64,000 nt of DNA, taken from the NCBI RefSeq assembly GCF_039528175.1, contig NZ_BAAALH010000002.1, positions 496,001 through 560,000 of the forward strand. The letters are read 5' to 3'. The notes beneath the pieces are model-generated. The model saw only the letters and a list, made by a program, of their open reading frames with translations. It was not told the origin of the DNA and made no database searches. The DNA is from Citricoccus alkalitolerans. GTDB taxonomy: Bacteria > Actinomycetota > Actinomycetes > Actinomycetales > Micrococcaceae. Of the stretch, positions 25,817-34,101 are shown piece by piece. The number at the start of each line of letters is the position of its first letter. Within the stretch, counting starts at the first letter, position 1. The position numbers and the translations under genes were made by a program.

Positions 25817-26857
25817 ATGAACAGAATTCGCGCCATCCTCGCCACCGCGGCCGCCTCCATGCTGTTGCTGACCGGCTGCGGCAGCGGCACCACCTCCGGT
25901 GCTGCCACCTCAGAGGGGGCCACTGCGGATGCCGCCTCTCCTGCGGCGTCCGAAGCCTCCGGCGCCGCGGCTGACGGTGAACTGCAGACCGTCCGGGTGG
26001 CTGCCGTACCCGTGGTGGACGTAGCCGCCATCTACCTTGGCGAGGAGAAGGGATTCTTCGCCGAGAAGGGCATGACGGTCGACATCCAGTTCACCACCGG
26101 AAGCTCGATCTCCATCCCCGCCTTGCTGCAGGACCAGTACGACGTGGTCTACACCGGCAGTGTCAACGCCTTCCAGGCCCGCGAGAAGGGGCTTCCGGTG
26201 ATCGCGGTGGCCGAGGGCGGCCGCACCACGGGCGAGCCCGGCGCAGACCACGGCGGCATCGTCGTCCCCGCGGATTCGGAGATTCAGGATGCCGGCGACC
26301 TCGAAGGCAGGTCTGTAGCCGTCAACGCGGTCAAAGGGCTTCACGAGGCCGCCATCCGCCAGTCCGTGAAGAAGGCCGGCGGAGACCCGGACCAGGTGAA
26401 CTTCCTTGAGCTGGCCCTGCCGGACATGCAGCCAGCCCTGGAACGTGGCTCCGTGGACGCCATCTCCACCTCGGAGCCCTTCCTCGGCAATGCCAAGGAT
26501 GCGGGGCACCGCCTGATCGCAGACCCCTACATCGATGTGGACCCGGAGTTCGTCACAGCCGTCTACCTGACCTCTGAACAGAAGTGGGCCCAAGACCCGG
26601 AGTTCGTCAAGGACTTCGTGAAGGTCGTCAAGAAATCGCAGGAGTACGCCACGGAGCACCCGGACGAGTTCCGAACTGAGCTGTCCAACTTCACGGAGAT
26701 CGATCCGGAGACCGCTAAGACGATGATCCTCACCACGTTCGGTTGGGGCTTCCCCGAGCAGGCCATGCTGCGCGGCTCACAGGCCTCGCAGGAGGCCGGG
26801 ATCATCGAGGATGCCGACGCCGGACTCGATGGCCTCGTGGTGGACGTGCTGCAGTAG
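25817..26857 (+). CDS. ABC transporter substrate-binding lipoprotein (NMT1/SsuA-like)
   Basis: This 346-aa lipoprotein has lipobox LLTGC (Cys at about 18) and a low-complexity Ala/Ser/Gly linker, then a class F-type binding domain related to nitrate, taurine, sulfonate and riboflavin-precursor receptors. Family segments are IYLGEEKGFFAEKGMTVDI and YDVVYTGSVNAFQAREKGLPV. Start ATG 25817 is chosen over 25760 because it begins the signal peptide. No permease or ATPase is nearby, so it is an orphan receptor. The shared operator ties it to the P450 at 22204, so an aromatic acid or related ligand is plausible. Confidence 0.88.
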   Translation: MNRIRAILATAAASMLLLTGCGSGTTSGAATSEGATADAASPAASEASGAAADGELQTVRVAAVPVVDVAAIYLGEEKGFFAEKGMTVDIQFTTGSSISIPALLQDQYDVVYTGSVNAFQAREKGLPVIAVAEGGRTTGEPGADHGGIVVPADSEIQDAGDLEGRSVAVNAVKGLHEAAIRQSVKKAGGDPDQVNFLELALPDMQPALERGSVDAISTSEPFLGNAKDAGHRLIADPYIDVDPEFVTAVYLTSEQKWAQDPEFVKDFVKVVKKSQEYATEHPDEFRTELSNFTEIDPETAKTMILTTFGWGFPEQAMLRGSQASQEAGIIEDADAGLDGLVVDVLQ

Positions 26858-26860
26858 GGA

Positions 26861-28138
26861 TCAGGCCGCGGTCAACCGCAGCGGCAGGCTGTCCCAACCG
26901 CGCAGGGTGTTGTTGAGCTGAAGCCGGGCTTCCCCGGCCACCTCGAGGGTGGCCACCTTGCGGGCCAGCGCCCCGAGCAGGCATTCCCCCTCCAGCCGGG
27001 CCATGATCTGCCCGACGCAGGAGTGGATGCCGAAGCCGAAGCCCACGTGACCGGAGGCCTGTCGGCTGATGTCAAAGGCGTCCGGGTCCTCCCAGTGGCG
27101 CGGGTCCCGGTTCGCGGCGGCCAGGAACATCAGGATCTTGGCCCCCTCGGGCAGGAGTACACCGGAGACCCTCGTGTCCTCGTTCACGGTTCGGAAAAAG
27201 GTCTGGACGGGTGAGACATAGCGGACCGTCTCGTCGAAGGCCGCCCGGGCCCTGGACGGGTCCTGGCGCAACGCGGCCCACTGCTCCGGGTGTTCGGCCA
27301 ACTCACGCAGCGCGGCACCGATGCCGTGGACGGTCGTGTCCACGCCGGCGGTCAGGAAGGACCGCAGCAACCGTGCGGCCTCGTCCTCGTCCATCCCCGC
27401 TTCGATGGCCTTCTCATGCAGGGCCGCACCGAACCGCCCCGGCTTGGGGGTGCCCACCACGCACTGGTCCACGATCCACGGGGCCGCCTTGCCGCCGGTC
27501 TCCATGGCCTGCTCATACAGCAGGTTCTGGGGACCGAAGGCATTGAATGCCATGTTGCCGTAGGGCAACAGGTTCTCCCGCCCCCTCTCGGACAGGCCGA
27601 TGAAGTCTGGGAACACGGACAGGGGGTACGCAGCCGCCAGATCGGTGACACCGTCGATCTCCACCGTGGAGTTCTCGGCGAAAAGCTCCTCCACCATCCG
27701 ATGGGCGGTGTCCTGGAACTCCTCCCGAATCTGGCGCATGGTCTTGGGGTTGAACACCGAGGTCGCCACCTTGCGGGCTTGGGTGTGCTGGGGCGGGTCC
27801 GCCTCCAGCAACAACGACGGCGGCCGCCAGGGTTTCTCCTTCTGGTAGTCCGAGAGGCCCACGCCGCGTCCGGACACGAAGATCTCGTGGTTCTGCAGCA
27901 CGTGGACCACCTCGTCATAGCGGGCCACCGCATAGACGCCATAACGGGGCAGCCAGGCGACTGGCCCGGCCTCGCGCAAGGCCTCGTGCATGGGGTAGGG
28001 ATCGGTCAGGGTCTCGTCCGAGAACGGGTCACGGTCGACCACCGGGACTCCGGCGGGGGCGGGAGGGGCCGTGAGAGGTGGAGCGGGGCGCTCTCCGTGG
28101 GGGCTCACCGGGGCCTGAATGGCGGTGGTGTCAGTCAT
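26861..28138 (-). CDS. Cytochrome P450, CYP199A-like
   Basis: This 425-aa class I P450 strongly resembles the CYP199A benzoate-type enzymes that O-demethylate 4-methoxybenzoates. Recognisable stretches include DPYPMHEALREAGPV, SGRGVGLSDYQKEKPWRPP, LLEADPPQHT, LPYGNMAFNAFGP, SPVQTFFRT and ANRDPRHWEDPD. The I-helix motif is TAGVDTTVHG, ExxR is ETVR, and the heme loop is FGFGIHSCVGQ. It ends 3 bases from the convergent lipoprotein stop and starts 14 bases after the next binding-protein gene, so it is probably cotranscribed with that receptor. The substrate assignment is by resemblance only. Confidence 0.93.
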   Translation of the reverse strand: MTDTTAIQAPVSPHGERPAPPLTAPPAPAGVPVVDRDPFSDETLTDPYPMHEALREAGPVAWLPRYGVYAVARYDEVVHVLQNHEIFVSGRGVGLSDYQKEKPWRPPSLLLEADPPQHTQARKVATSVFNPKTMRQIREEFQDTAHRMVEELFAENSTVEIDGVTDLAAAYPLSVFPDFIGLSERGRENLLPYGNMAFNAFGPQNLLYEQAMETGGKAAPWIVDQCVVGTPKPGRFGAALHEKAIEAGMDEDEAARLLRSFLTAGVDTTVHGIGAALRELAEHPEQWAALRQDPSRARAAFDETVRYVSPVQTFFRTVNEDTRVSGVLLPEGAKILMFLAAANRDPRHWEDPDAFDISRQASGHVGFGFGIHSCVGQIMARLEGECLLGALARKVATLEVAGEARLQLNNTLRGWDSLPLRLTAA

Positions 28139-28152
28139 GAGGGCTTCTCCAG

Positions 28153-29169
28153 TCAGTCGGTGTAGGCCGTGCCCTGGACATCCAGGGCCTCGTCGATCAG
28201 GTCGTATTCGAGCATCAGGTCGGCGCCCTGCTGCAGCTTTTCGAGGTCCAGTTCGGCGGAGAACACCGGCAGCTCGATCTCCTGCACCACCTCCGCGGTC
28301 ACGGTGGTGAACTCGGGTACCAAGGCAGTGAAGGCCTCGCGGTTTCCGTCCAGGTCCTGGATGGACCGGCTCAGGGAGTCGCGCAGACCGGCGATGATCT
28401 CAGGGTTCGCCTCGGCGTAGTCCCGGGTGGTGATCCATCCGGCCACCGGCATGTCCGCGGCAGGCCCGTCGAAGAGGTTTCCGATCTTCACGAGCCCCTC
28501 CTGCTCGGCAACGACCTGGAACGGCTCGACCTGCCAGACGGCGTCCACGTTGCCGTTCTGCACGGCGGCGGCCATGTCCGGCAGCGGCATCTCCAGAACC
28601 TGGACGTCTTCCGGAGAGAGCCCGGCCTCCTCCAGCTGGGCATAGAGGGCCACCGTGCCGATGTTCTGCAGGTTGTTGACCGCGAAGCTCTTGCCCTTCA
28701 GGTCCGCGACCTCTTCGATCCCCGAGTCCGGGTCCACGTAGATGCCGTGGTCATCGGCGCCGACGTCGTTGCCGGCGATCAGGACGATGGGCAGTCCTTG
28801 CTGGGCGGCGAGCAGAGCTGAGGTGTAGTTGGCGTAGGTCACGTCCACGTTCCCGGAGGCCAGCGCTGGGATGGCGGCCGCGCCGCCCTGGGTCTGGACT
28901 AGCTCGGCGTCGATGCCGGCGTCCTCGAGGTACCCCTGCCCGTCGGCATTGACGAGCGTGGAGGTGTGCACGAGCGGGAAGTAGCCGATATTGACGGACT
29001 CCAACTCGCCCGACCCCTTCTCGGCGGCGGAGGACGATCCGGCAGTGTCCGCTTCGGCGCTGCTGGGTGAGCCGGAACCACAGGCGGTCAGAGTCAGTCC
29101 GGCAACGGACAGGACGCCGATGGCCAGCAGGCTGCGGCGTCGGGCGGCCGGAAGTTCTCGTGTGGGCAT
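28153..29169 (-). CDS. ABC transporter substrate-binding lipoprotein (NMT1/SsuA-like)
   Basis: This 338-aa lipoprotein has a signal with arginines and lipobox LTAC (Cys at about 30), then a periplasmic-binding-like II domain. Segments such as LASGNVDVTYANYTSALLAAQ and DLKGKSFAVNNLQNIG match nitrate/sulfonate-type receptors. It is transcribed just ahead of the CYP199A-like P450 (14 bases apart). Like the receptor at 25817 it has no partner permease or ATPase in the window. The two receptors are distant paralogues. Confidence 0.88.
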   Translation of the reverse strand: MPTRELPAARRRSLLAIGVLSVAGLTLTACGSGSPSSAEADTAGSSSAAEKGSGELESVNIGYFPLVHTSTLVNADGQGYLEDAGIDAELVQTQGGAAAIPALASGNVDVTYANYTSALLAAQQGLPIVLIAGNDVGADDHGIYVDPDSGIEEVADLKGKSFAVNNLQNIGTVALYAQLEEAGLSPEDVQVLEMPLPDMAAAVQNGNVDAVWQVEPFQVVAEQEGLVKIGNLFDGPAADMPVAGWITTRDYAEANPEIIAGLRDSLSRSIQDLDGNREAFTALVPEFTTVTAEVVQEIELPVFSAELDLEKLQQGADLMLEYDLIDEALDVQGTAYTD

Positions 29170-29256
29170 CGTGGTCTCCTTGGGTGACGTCGGTGCCTTC
29201 GACTATGAGTCATGTCACACTGTTCTCATCGGAGTCCTCCCTTTGAAAGGAAACCC
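29170..29256. promoter_or_regulatory. Divergent promoter between binding protein and IclR gene
   Basis: The 87-base gap contains TGAGTCATGTCACACTG at 29206-29222. It matches TGACTCATGGCACACTG at 22141-22157 upstream of the first P450 at 15 of 17 positions. The shared stretch contains the CACACT hexamer that is also the proposed -10 of the P450 promoter. It may be a second regulatory motif of the island, for example for the IclR protein encoded here, or a shared promoter element. Confidence 0.45.
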
Positions 29257-30036
29257 ATGGCCAGAACGTCCGCAGGCCGGTCCTCACTGAGCCGTGCGGT
29301 GGACCTGCTGGACGCCTTTGACTCCAACTCGGTGTTCCTCACCGCCACCGAGATCGCCCAGCGCACCGGCAGCCCCGTCTCCACCACCCACCGCCTGCTG
29401 GGAGAGCTGACCTCGCTCGGCCTGCTCGAACGTGTCCCCGACCGGACCTACCGACTCGGGGCGAGGATCTGGGAATGGTCAGCGCGCTCCCCCGGTGCCG
29501 CAGGCCTGCGGGCCGCGGCGCTGCCCCACCTGCAAAAGGTCCACCATGCCGTCCGGCAGCACGCGCAGATCGGGATCCTCTCGGGCCATGATGTCCTGTT
29601 CATCGAACGGCTGTCCGCCCCGGACGCCGTCGTCAACTATTCGGTGATCGGTCAGCGGCTGCCCGCACTGGCCTCATCCTCCGGCCTCGTGCAACTCGCG
29701 TGGCTGCCGGAGCGGGAGCAGGAGGCCGCACTGGCCGCCGGGCTGAAACAGTTCACCTCGCTGACCGTGACGGATCCGGCCCAGATCCGCCGCCGCCTCG
29801 CCGAGATCCGCCGCACCGGCCACGTGGTCAATGACGGCTTCCTGCACACCGCCGCGCGCGGCATCGCAGTGCCGCTGCGCGGGCATCAGGACGACCTGCT
29901 GGGTGCACTCTCCGTCATCGTCCCCAATGACGCCGCTCCCGTGCTGCCATATATCGCCCTCCTGCAGACCGCCGCCGCGGCGATCACCCGGGACTACGCG
30001 ACCCTGACCAGCGGTCACGATGTCCACCGTTCTTAG
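29257..30036 (+). CDS. IclR-family transcriptional regulator
   Basis: This 259-aa regulator has the N-terminal winged helix (SLSRAVDLLDAFDS, LTATEIAQRTGSPVSTTHRLLGEL, quoted here as TATEIAQRTG and STTHRLL) and the C-terminal ligand-sensing domain (HDVLFIERLSAPDAV, TAARGIAVPLRGH). Such proteins often control aromatic-acid catabolism. Start ATG 29257 follows GAAAGGAAACCC; a longer frame from 29212 has no homology. It is divergent from the binding-protein/P450 pair, which is its likely target. Confidence 0.9.
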   Translation: MARTSAGRSSLSRAVDLLDAFDSNSVFLTATEIAQRTGSPVSTTHRLLGELTSLGLLERVPDRTYRLGARIWEWSARSPGAAGLRAAALPHLQKVHHAVRQHAQIGILSGHDVLFIERLSAPDAVVNYSVIGQRLPALASSSGLVQLAWLPEREQEAALAAGLKQFTSLTVTDPAQIRRRLAEIRRTGHVVNDGFLHTAARGIAVPLRGHQDDLLGALSVIVPNDAAPVLPYIALLQTAAAAITRDYATLTSGHDVHRS

Positions 30037-30180
30037 CGTGGTGTTCACCAGGCGCTCTCCTGCGCGTTGACGGCGGCCGGTGGACTGGCGGGGTCACGGT
30101 GGGGGAAACCCCACGCCTCTCATCACTCGCGCCTGGCTCTCCCACGGTCAGGCAACCGAGGCCTGAAATCGGAGCTCCAC
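30037..30180 (+). promoter_or_regulatory. Structured leader of the SLH phosphoesterase gene, with a short copy of the GCGAGTGATGA repeat
   Basis: This 144-base region contains a perfect GTGGGG-GAAA-CCCCAC hairpin (30099-30114) followed by TCATCACTCGC (30120-30130). On the minus strand this reads GCGAGTGATGA followed by a GC-rich hairpin, the same order as in the three repeats at 53911-54632. A further stretch GGTCAGGCAACC lies nearer the gene. A riboswitch (for example of the cyclic-di-AMP class found before actinobacterial wall genes) was considered, but the conserved core could not be recognised. Confidence 0.4.
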
Positions 30181-32670
30181 ATGCAGCACAAGCTTCCAGC
30201 GGCCGCCCTGGCCGGACTCATGACCATCGGCTTCCTGGCCACGCCAGCCACCGCCACCAACACCGAAGATCCCTCCGCCGCTCCGGCTGCGGCCGAGTGC
30301 ACTGCGGATCACTTCGCGGACAACCATCCCGGCTCGCAGTACTTCGACTACGTCCGCTGGATGCAGTGCTCCGGCATCACCACCGGCTACGCGAACAACA
30401 CCTACCGCAAGGGCACGGACATCGACCGCGGCGAGTCCATGGCCTTCGTGTACCGCTACCTCAAGCCCGAGTACACCCCGGGCGAGGCCACCTTCCCGGA
30501 TGTCCCGCTGGGCAAGACCCACTTCGAGGCCATCGAGTGGGGCGCCGCCGAGGAGATCACCACCGGCTACGAGGACGGCACTTTCCAGCCCAACCGCTCC
30601 GTCACCCGCGCCGAGTTCGCCTCCTTCCTCTACCGGGCCGTCGATCCGGAGAGCATCGGCGAGGTCACCTTCCAGGACGTCTCCGACTCCAGCGCGCACC
30701 TCGAGGCCATCACCTGGCTGGCCTCCGAAGGCATCTCTACCGGATACAAGGACGGCACCTTCAAACCCCACAACACCATCACCCGTGGCGAGGTCGCCGC
30801 ACTGATGACCCGCATGGACGAGGTCCTGAACGAGGACGAGCCCGAGGAGCCGGAGGTTCCCGAGCCGGAGATGCCCGCCGGCGAGCCGGTCCTGCTGACC
30901 GATCCGTTCCTGCAGGCTCCCGAGGTCGGCCAGACCAACGTCGCGTGGTTCACCGAACTCGAGGGCAGCCAGCACTGGGTCATCACCGGTGACGTCTACG
31001 GGCTGACCCCTGAGGACCTGATGCCCACCGTGGACAAGGCCACCAACTCCCGCTCCGGCGTCTTCCAGTCCGAGGCGGCCAACACGCAGTTCACCGTCAC
31101 CCGGGCGGAGACCATGCAGATGTCCCGCACCGCCGAGGACGCGAAGTCCGTGCTCTCGGACGCCCCGGCAGAGGAGGACGGGATCGTCTCCCGGGATATC
31201 TTCCGCCACGAGGCCACCGTGACGGGGCTGGAGGGCGCCGGAGAGGTGGAGTACCGCGTGGTCTCCCTCCTGGACGGAAAGCCGGTCCTCTCGGACACGT
31301 TCGCCCTGGAAGACGCGAAGACCGCCGAGGAGGACGCCAACATCCTGCTGACCTCGGACCACCAGGCCAAGAACAACACCCCGGCCAACCTCGAGTGGGC
31401 CGAGACCGTCATCGGTGACATCGACGCTGTCTTCATGGCCGGCGACCTGGCCAACGTTCCGGACCGCGCCTCCGAGTGGTTCGACTCGGAGAACGGCCTG
31501 GCCTTCTTCCCCGGCCTGCAGGGCAACGCCGGCTTCGAGGCTCCCAACGGCCAGACCTATGACGGCGGACAGATCATCCAGTACGCCCCGCTCTACACGG
31601 CCATCGGTAACCACGAGGTCCAGGGCCGGGTCGACGGCATGACCTCCCTGGACGAGTCCTTCAACTCCCCGGTGCCGCGCGAGGTGGCCGAGGCCGAATA
31701 CGAGAAGGTCGCCGCAGAGGTCAACCCGGACGGCCACGCCGAGGTCAAGGAGCAGTGGATCGAGGACAACTCCTTCTCCACCACCACCTACGAGGAGCTC
31801 TTCACCCTCCCCGAGTCCGAGGCTGGTGGCGAGACCTACTACGCCACCAGCGTGGGCAACACCCGCCTGATCTCCCTCTACTCCACGCGCATCTGGCGCT
31901 CCGGCACCGCCGAGTCCGACCCGGCCGCACGCCAGGCCGCCTCGCGTTTCCAGGAGGCCGCGGACACGCTGGACGACCCGATGGCCCAGGGCCACGGCTC
32001 GTTCATCTTCGAGACCCTGGCCGTGGACTCGGACCAGTACCGCTGGCTGCAGGACGAACTGGCCTCGGACGCCACCACCGAGGCGGAGAACGTGGTCGTC
32101 ATGATGCACGAGGGCCCGCAGGGCCTGGGTGACAACGTGACCCCCGCCTTCGCGGAGCCGACGAAGATCGAGGAGAAGGACGCCGAGGGCAACGTCACCG
32201 GCATCCGCTACGAGTACGAGGCGGAGGACAACAAGCTCCTCACCGACCTCACTCCGCTGATCGATGCCGAGGGCACGACCGTGGACCTGGTCTTCAACGG
32301 CCACTCCCACCTGTGGAACCGCTTCGAGTCCGAGCACGGCGTGAATTACCTGGAGACCTCCAACGTGGGCAACTCCTACGGCGCCTACCACGAGCTCTCC
32401 GGCGACTCCCGCCCTGTCCCCGGTGCCCCCTGGAACGCTGACAACTATGTGGAGCAGGGCAGCCCTGGCGGCCTGGAGCCCATCGTCCCGTCCGAGCGTC
32501 CGTTCGCGTCCCTGGTGGATCCGGATCAGGATGCCCCGTATGTGGCCTCCAACGACTACAGCATCTTCACCAACCTGGACGCCCAGGCCGGCTCGGTGAC
32601 CTCGTTCATCCTGGACACCAAGAACCCGGACGCGCAGCCGGAGGTTCTGGACGTGTTCATGCTCGACTGA
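30181..32670 (+). CDS. Secreted metallophosphoesterase with N-terminal SLH domains
   Basis: This 829-aa exported protein has a Sec signal (ends ATPATAT, about residue 26), then three S-layer-homology-like repeats (about 30-220). These contain GYANNTYRKG, GYEDGTFQPNRSVTRAEFA and GYKDGTFKPHNTITRGEVA, which anchor proteins to the cell wall. After an acidic Pro/Glu linker comes a metallophosphoesterase catalytic region with TSDHQ, MAGDLANV, AIGNHEVQG, VMMHEG and FNGHSHLW, covering all five metal-binding motifs. The first is TSDH rather than the usual DxH. Start ATG 30181 is supported by GGAGCTCCAC. It probably hydrolyses extracellular phosphoesters at the cell surface. Confidence 0.9.
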   Translation: MQHKLPAAALAGLMTIGFLATPATATNTEDPSAAPAAAECTADHFADNHPGSQYFDYVRWMQCSGITTGYANNTYRKGTDIDRGESMAFVYRYLKPEYTPGEATFPDVPLGKTHFEAIEWGAAEEITTGYEDGTFQPNRSVTRAEFASFLYRAVDPESIGEVTFQDVSDSSAHLEAITWLASEGISTGYKDGTFKPHNTITRGEVAALMTRMDEVLNEDEPEEPEVPEPEMPAGEPVLLTDPFLQAPEVGQTNVAWFTELEGSQHWVITGDVYGLTPEDLMPTVDKATNSRSGVFQSEAANTQFTVTRAETMQMSRTAEDAKSVLSDAPAEEDGIVSRDIFRHEATVTGLEGAGEVEYRVVSLLDGKPVLSDTFALEDAKTAEEDANILLTSDHQAKNNTPANLEWAETVIGDIDAVFMAGDLANVPDRASEWFDSENGLAFFPGLQGNAGFEAPNGQTYDGGQIIQYAPLYTAIGNHEVQGRVDGMTSLDESFNSPVPREVAEAEYEKVAAEVNPDGHAEVKEQWIEDNSFSTTTYEELFTLPESEAGGETYYATSVGNTRLISLYSTRIWRSGTAESDPAARQAASRFQEAADTLDDPMAQGHGSFIFETLAVDSDQYRWLQDELASDATTEAENVVVMMHEGPQGLGDNVTPAFAEPTKIEEKDAEGNVTGIRYEYEAEDNKLLTDLTPLIDAEGTTVDLVFNGHSHLWNRFESEHGVNYLETSNVGNSYGAYHELSGDSRPVPGAPWNADNYVEQGSPGGLEPIVPSERPFASLVDPDQDAPYVASNDYSIFTNLDAQAGSVTSFILDTKNPDAQPEVLDVFMLD

Positions 32671-32713
32671 TCCGGTGACATGACAGCATCAGGGGCCGCC
32701 GGTGTCTTCGGAC

Positions 32714-32746
32714 NNNNNNNNNNNNNNNNNNNNNNNNNNNNNNNNN
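32714..32746. other. Assembly gap (33 N)
   Basis: A run of 33 undetermined bases lies 43 bases after the phosphoesterase stop codon and 18 bases before the MFS gene start. Gaps at such positions often hide strong hairpins, so a terminator may be missing here. The true gap length is unknown, and the start of the MFS gene should be treated with caution. Confidence 0.98.
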
Positions 32747-32764
32747 ATGCCGTAGCTTGTCCTG

Positions 32765-33958
32765 GTGAGGCACCCGAAGAACCCCCAGATGCCCGACGGC
32801 GGCGCACCAGGGCGCGTGCCCGCCTCGATCGCGCTGGCCTCCTTCACCTCCAGCGTGGACCGTTTCGCGGTCAGCCCGCTGCTGGTGTTCCTGGCCGTGG
32901 ACCTGGGCGCCTCCCTGGAGGAGGCGGTGGCGGTGGCCGGGGCGTACTTCCTGGCGTACGGCTTCACGCAACCGCTCTGGGGTGGCCTCTCGGACCGGTT
33001 CGGGCGGATGCGGGTGATGCGGATCGCCCTGACCGGCTCCGTGGTGTTCGGCCTGCTCTCCGCAATCGCGCCCACCCTGCCGCTGCTCATCGTCTTCCGC
33101 TGCCTGACCGGCGCGTGCTTCGGCGGGGTCATCCCCACCGCCATCACCTTCATCGGGGACACCGTGCCCCCGCTGCGTCGCCAGGCCGCGTTGGCGGACA
33201 ACATGGCGGCCATCGCGGTGGGGACGGCGATCGCGACGGCCGCGGCCGGCGTCGTAGGCGAGACTGTGGGCTGGCGGCTGATGTTCGCCCTCCCGCCGGT
33301 GCTGGCTGTCGGCTGCATCGTGGCCCTGTGGACCACTGCCGAACCCCCGCTGCCCGCCCGGAGGCCCCTGCTGGGGGCCTTCGCCGAGGCATTGCGGCAC
33401 CGGTGGATGCTGGCGGTGATCGGCCTGGTGTTCGTGGAAGGGGCCGTGGTGCTGGGGTTGCTGACCCTGCTGGCGCCGGCGCTGCAGGACCAGGGCCTGG
33501 ACGCGTCCGTGGCGGGCCTGGCCGTGGCTGCGTACGGGGTATCCACGCTGGCGTGCAGCCGGCTGGTCCGGCCCATCCTCCGCCGACTGTCCGTCCCGGC
33601 GACCATGGCCCTCGGCGGGGCGGGCATGGTGGCCGGCTACGCCGCCGTCGCCGTTCACGTCTCGGTGCCGACGGTCGCCTTCGCCGCCGCTGCGCTGGGC
33701 TGGACGTGGGCCCTGCTGCACACCTCGTTGCAGGTCTGGGCCACTGAGGTGCTGCCGGGGCTGCGCGGGACCGCCGTCGCCCTGTTCGCCGCATCCCTGT
33801 TCGCCGGCAGTTCGGTGGGCGCGCTGGTGGCGGGCCCCTTCGCCGACGCCGGCCAGTGGGGCTGGCTGTTCGGCGCCACGGCCGCTATGGCCGCGGTACT
33901 GCTGGGGCTCGTGGTGGTGGCGCAACGACGTTACCTGGGTTCCGTCCCGACGTCCTGA
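32765..33958 (+). CDS. MFS transporter, DHA1-type drug exporter
   Basis: This 397-aa permease has twelve hydrophobic segments. The major-facilitator motif between helices 2 and 3 is GGLSDRFGRMRVMR. Helix 4 is followed by the loop FRCLTGACFGGVIPTA, and the equivalent second-half loop is LVRPILRRL. The start is taken as GTG 32765; an internal ATG at 32789 is possible, and the assembly gap just upstream prevents a firm choice. No regulator is adjacent. The substrate is unknown. Confidence 0.85.
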   Translation: MRHPKNPQMPDGGAPGRVPASIALASFTSSVDRFAVSPLLVFLAVDLGASLEEAVAVAGAYFLAYGFTQPLWGGLSDRFGRMRVMRIALTGSVVFGLLSAIAPTLPLLIVFRCLTGACFGGVIPTAITFIGDTVPPLRRQAALADNMAAIAVGTAIATAAAGVVGETVGWRLMFALPPVLAVGCIVALWTTAEPPLPARRPLLGAFAEALRHRWMLAVIGLVFVEGAVVLGLLTLLAPALQDQGLDASVAGLAVAAYGVSTLACSRLVRPILRRLSVPATMALGGAGMVAGYAAVAVHVSVPTVAFAAAALGWTWALLHTSLQVWATEVLPGLRGTAVALFAASLFAGSSVGALVAGPFADAGQWGWLFGATAAMAAVLLGLVVVAQRRYLGSVPTS

Positions 33959-34101
33959 CGTCCTGACACGGAGGCCATTCAGCAGGGACCACGCAGAATC
34001 CGTCCCCTGACATCGTATGATCCTGTGGTCATCACCGCTCATCGCCCCACGCCGGAATGCTCCCCCCGCCGGCGTCCAGGCTCACACCGAAGGTTCCGCA
34101 C

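Noticed and set aside
30037..30180. Cyclic-di-AMP (ydaO) riboswitch in the leader of the SLH protein
   Set aside because: The GGTCAGGCAACC stretch is reminiscent of the 3' end of the motif, but the conserved GGGGUGAAUC core and overall length are missing; a covariance-model search is needed.
30148..32391. 747-codon minus-strand frame opposite the SLH phosphoesterase gene
   Set aside because: It is an antisense shadow of a high-GC gene. The plus strand carries a signal peptide, SLH repeats and metal-binding motifs, while the antisense protein has no recognisable domain.
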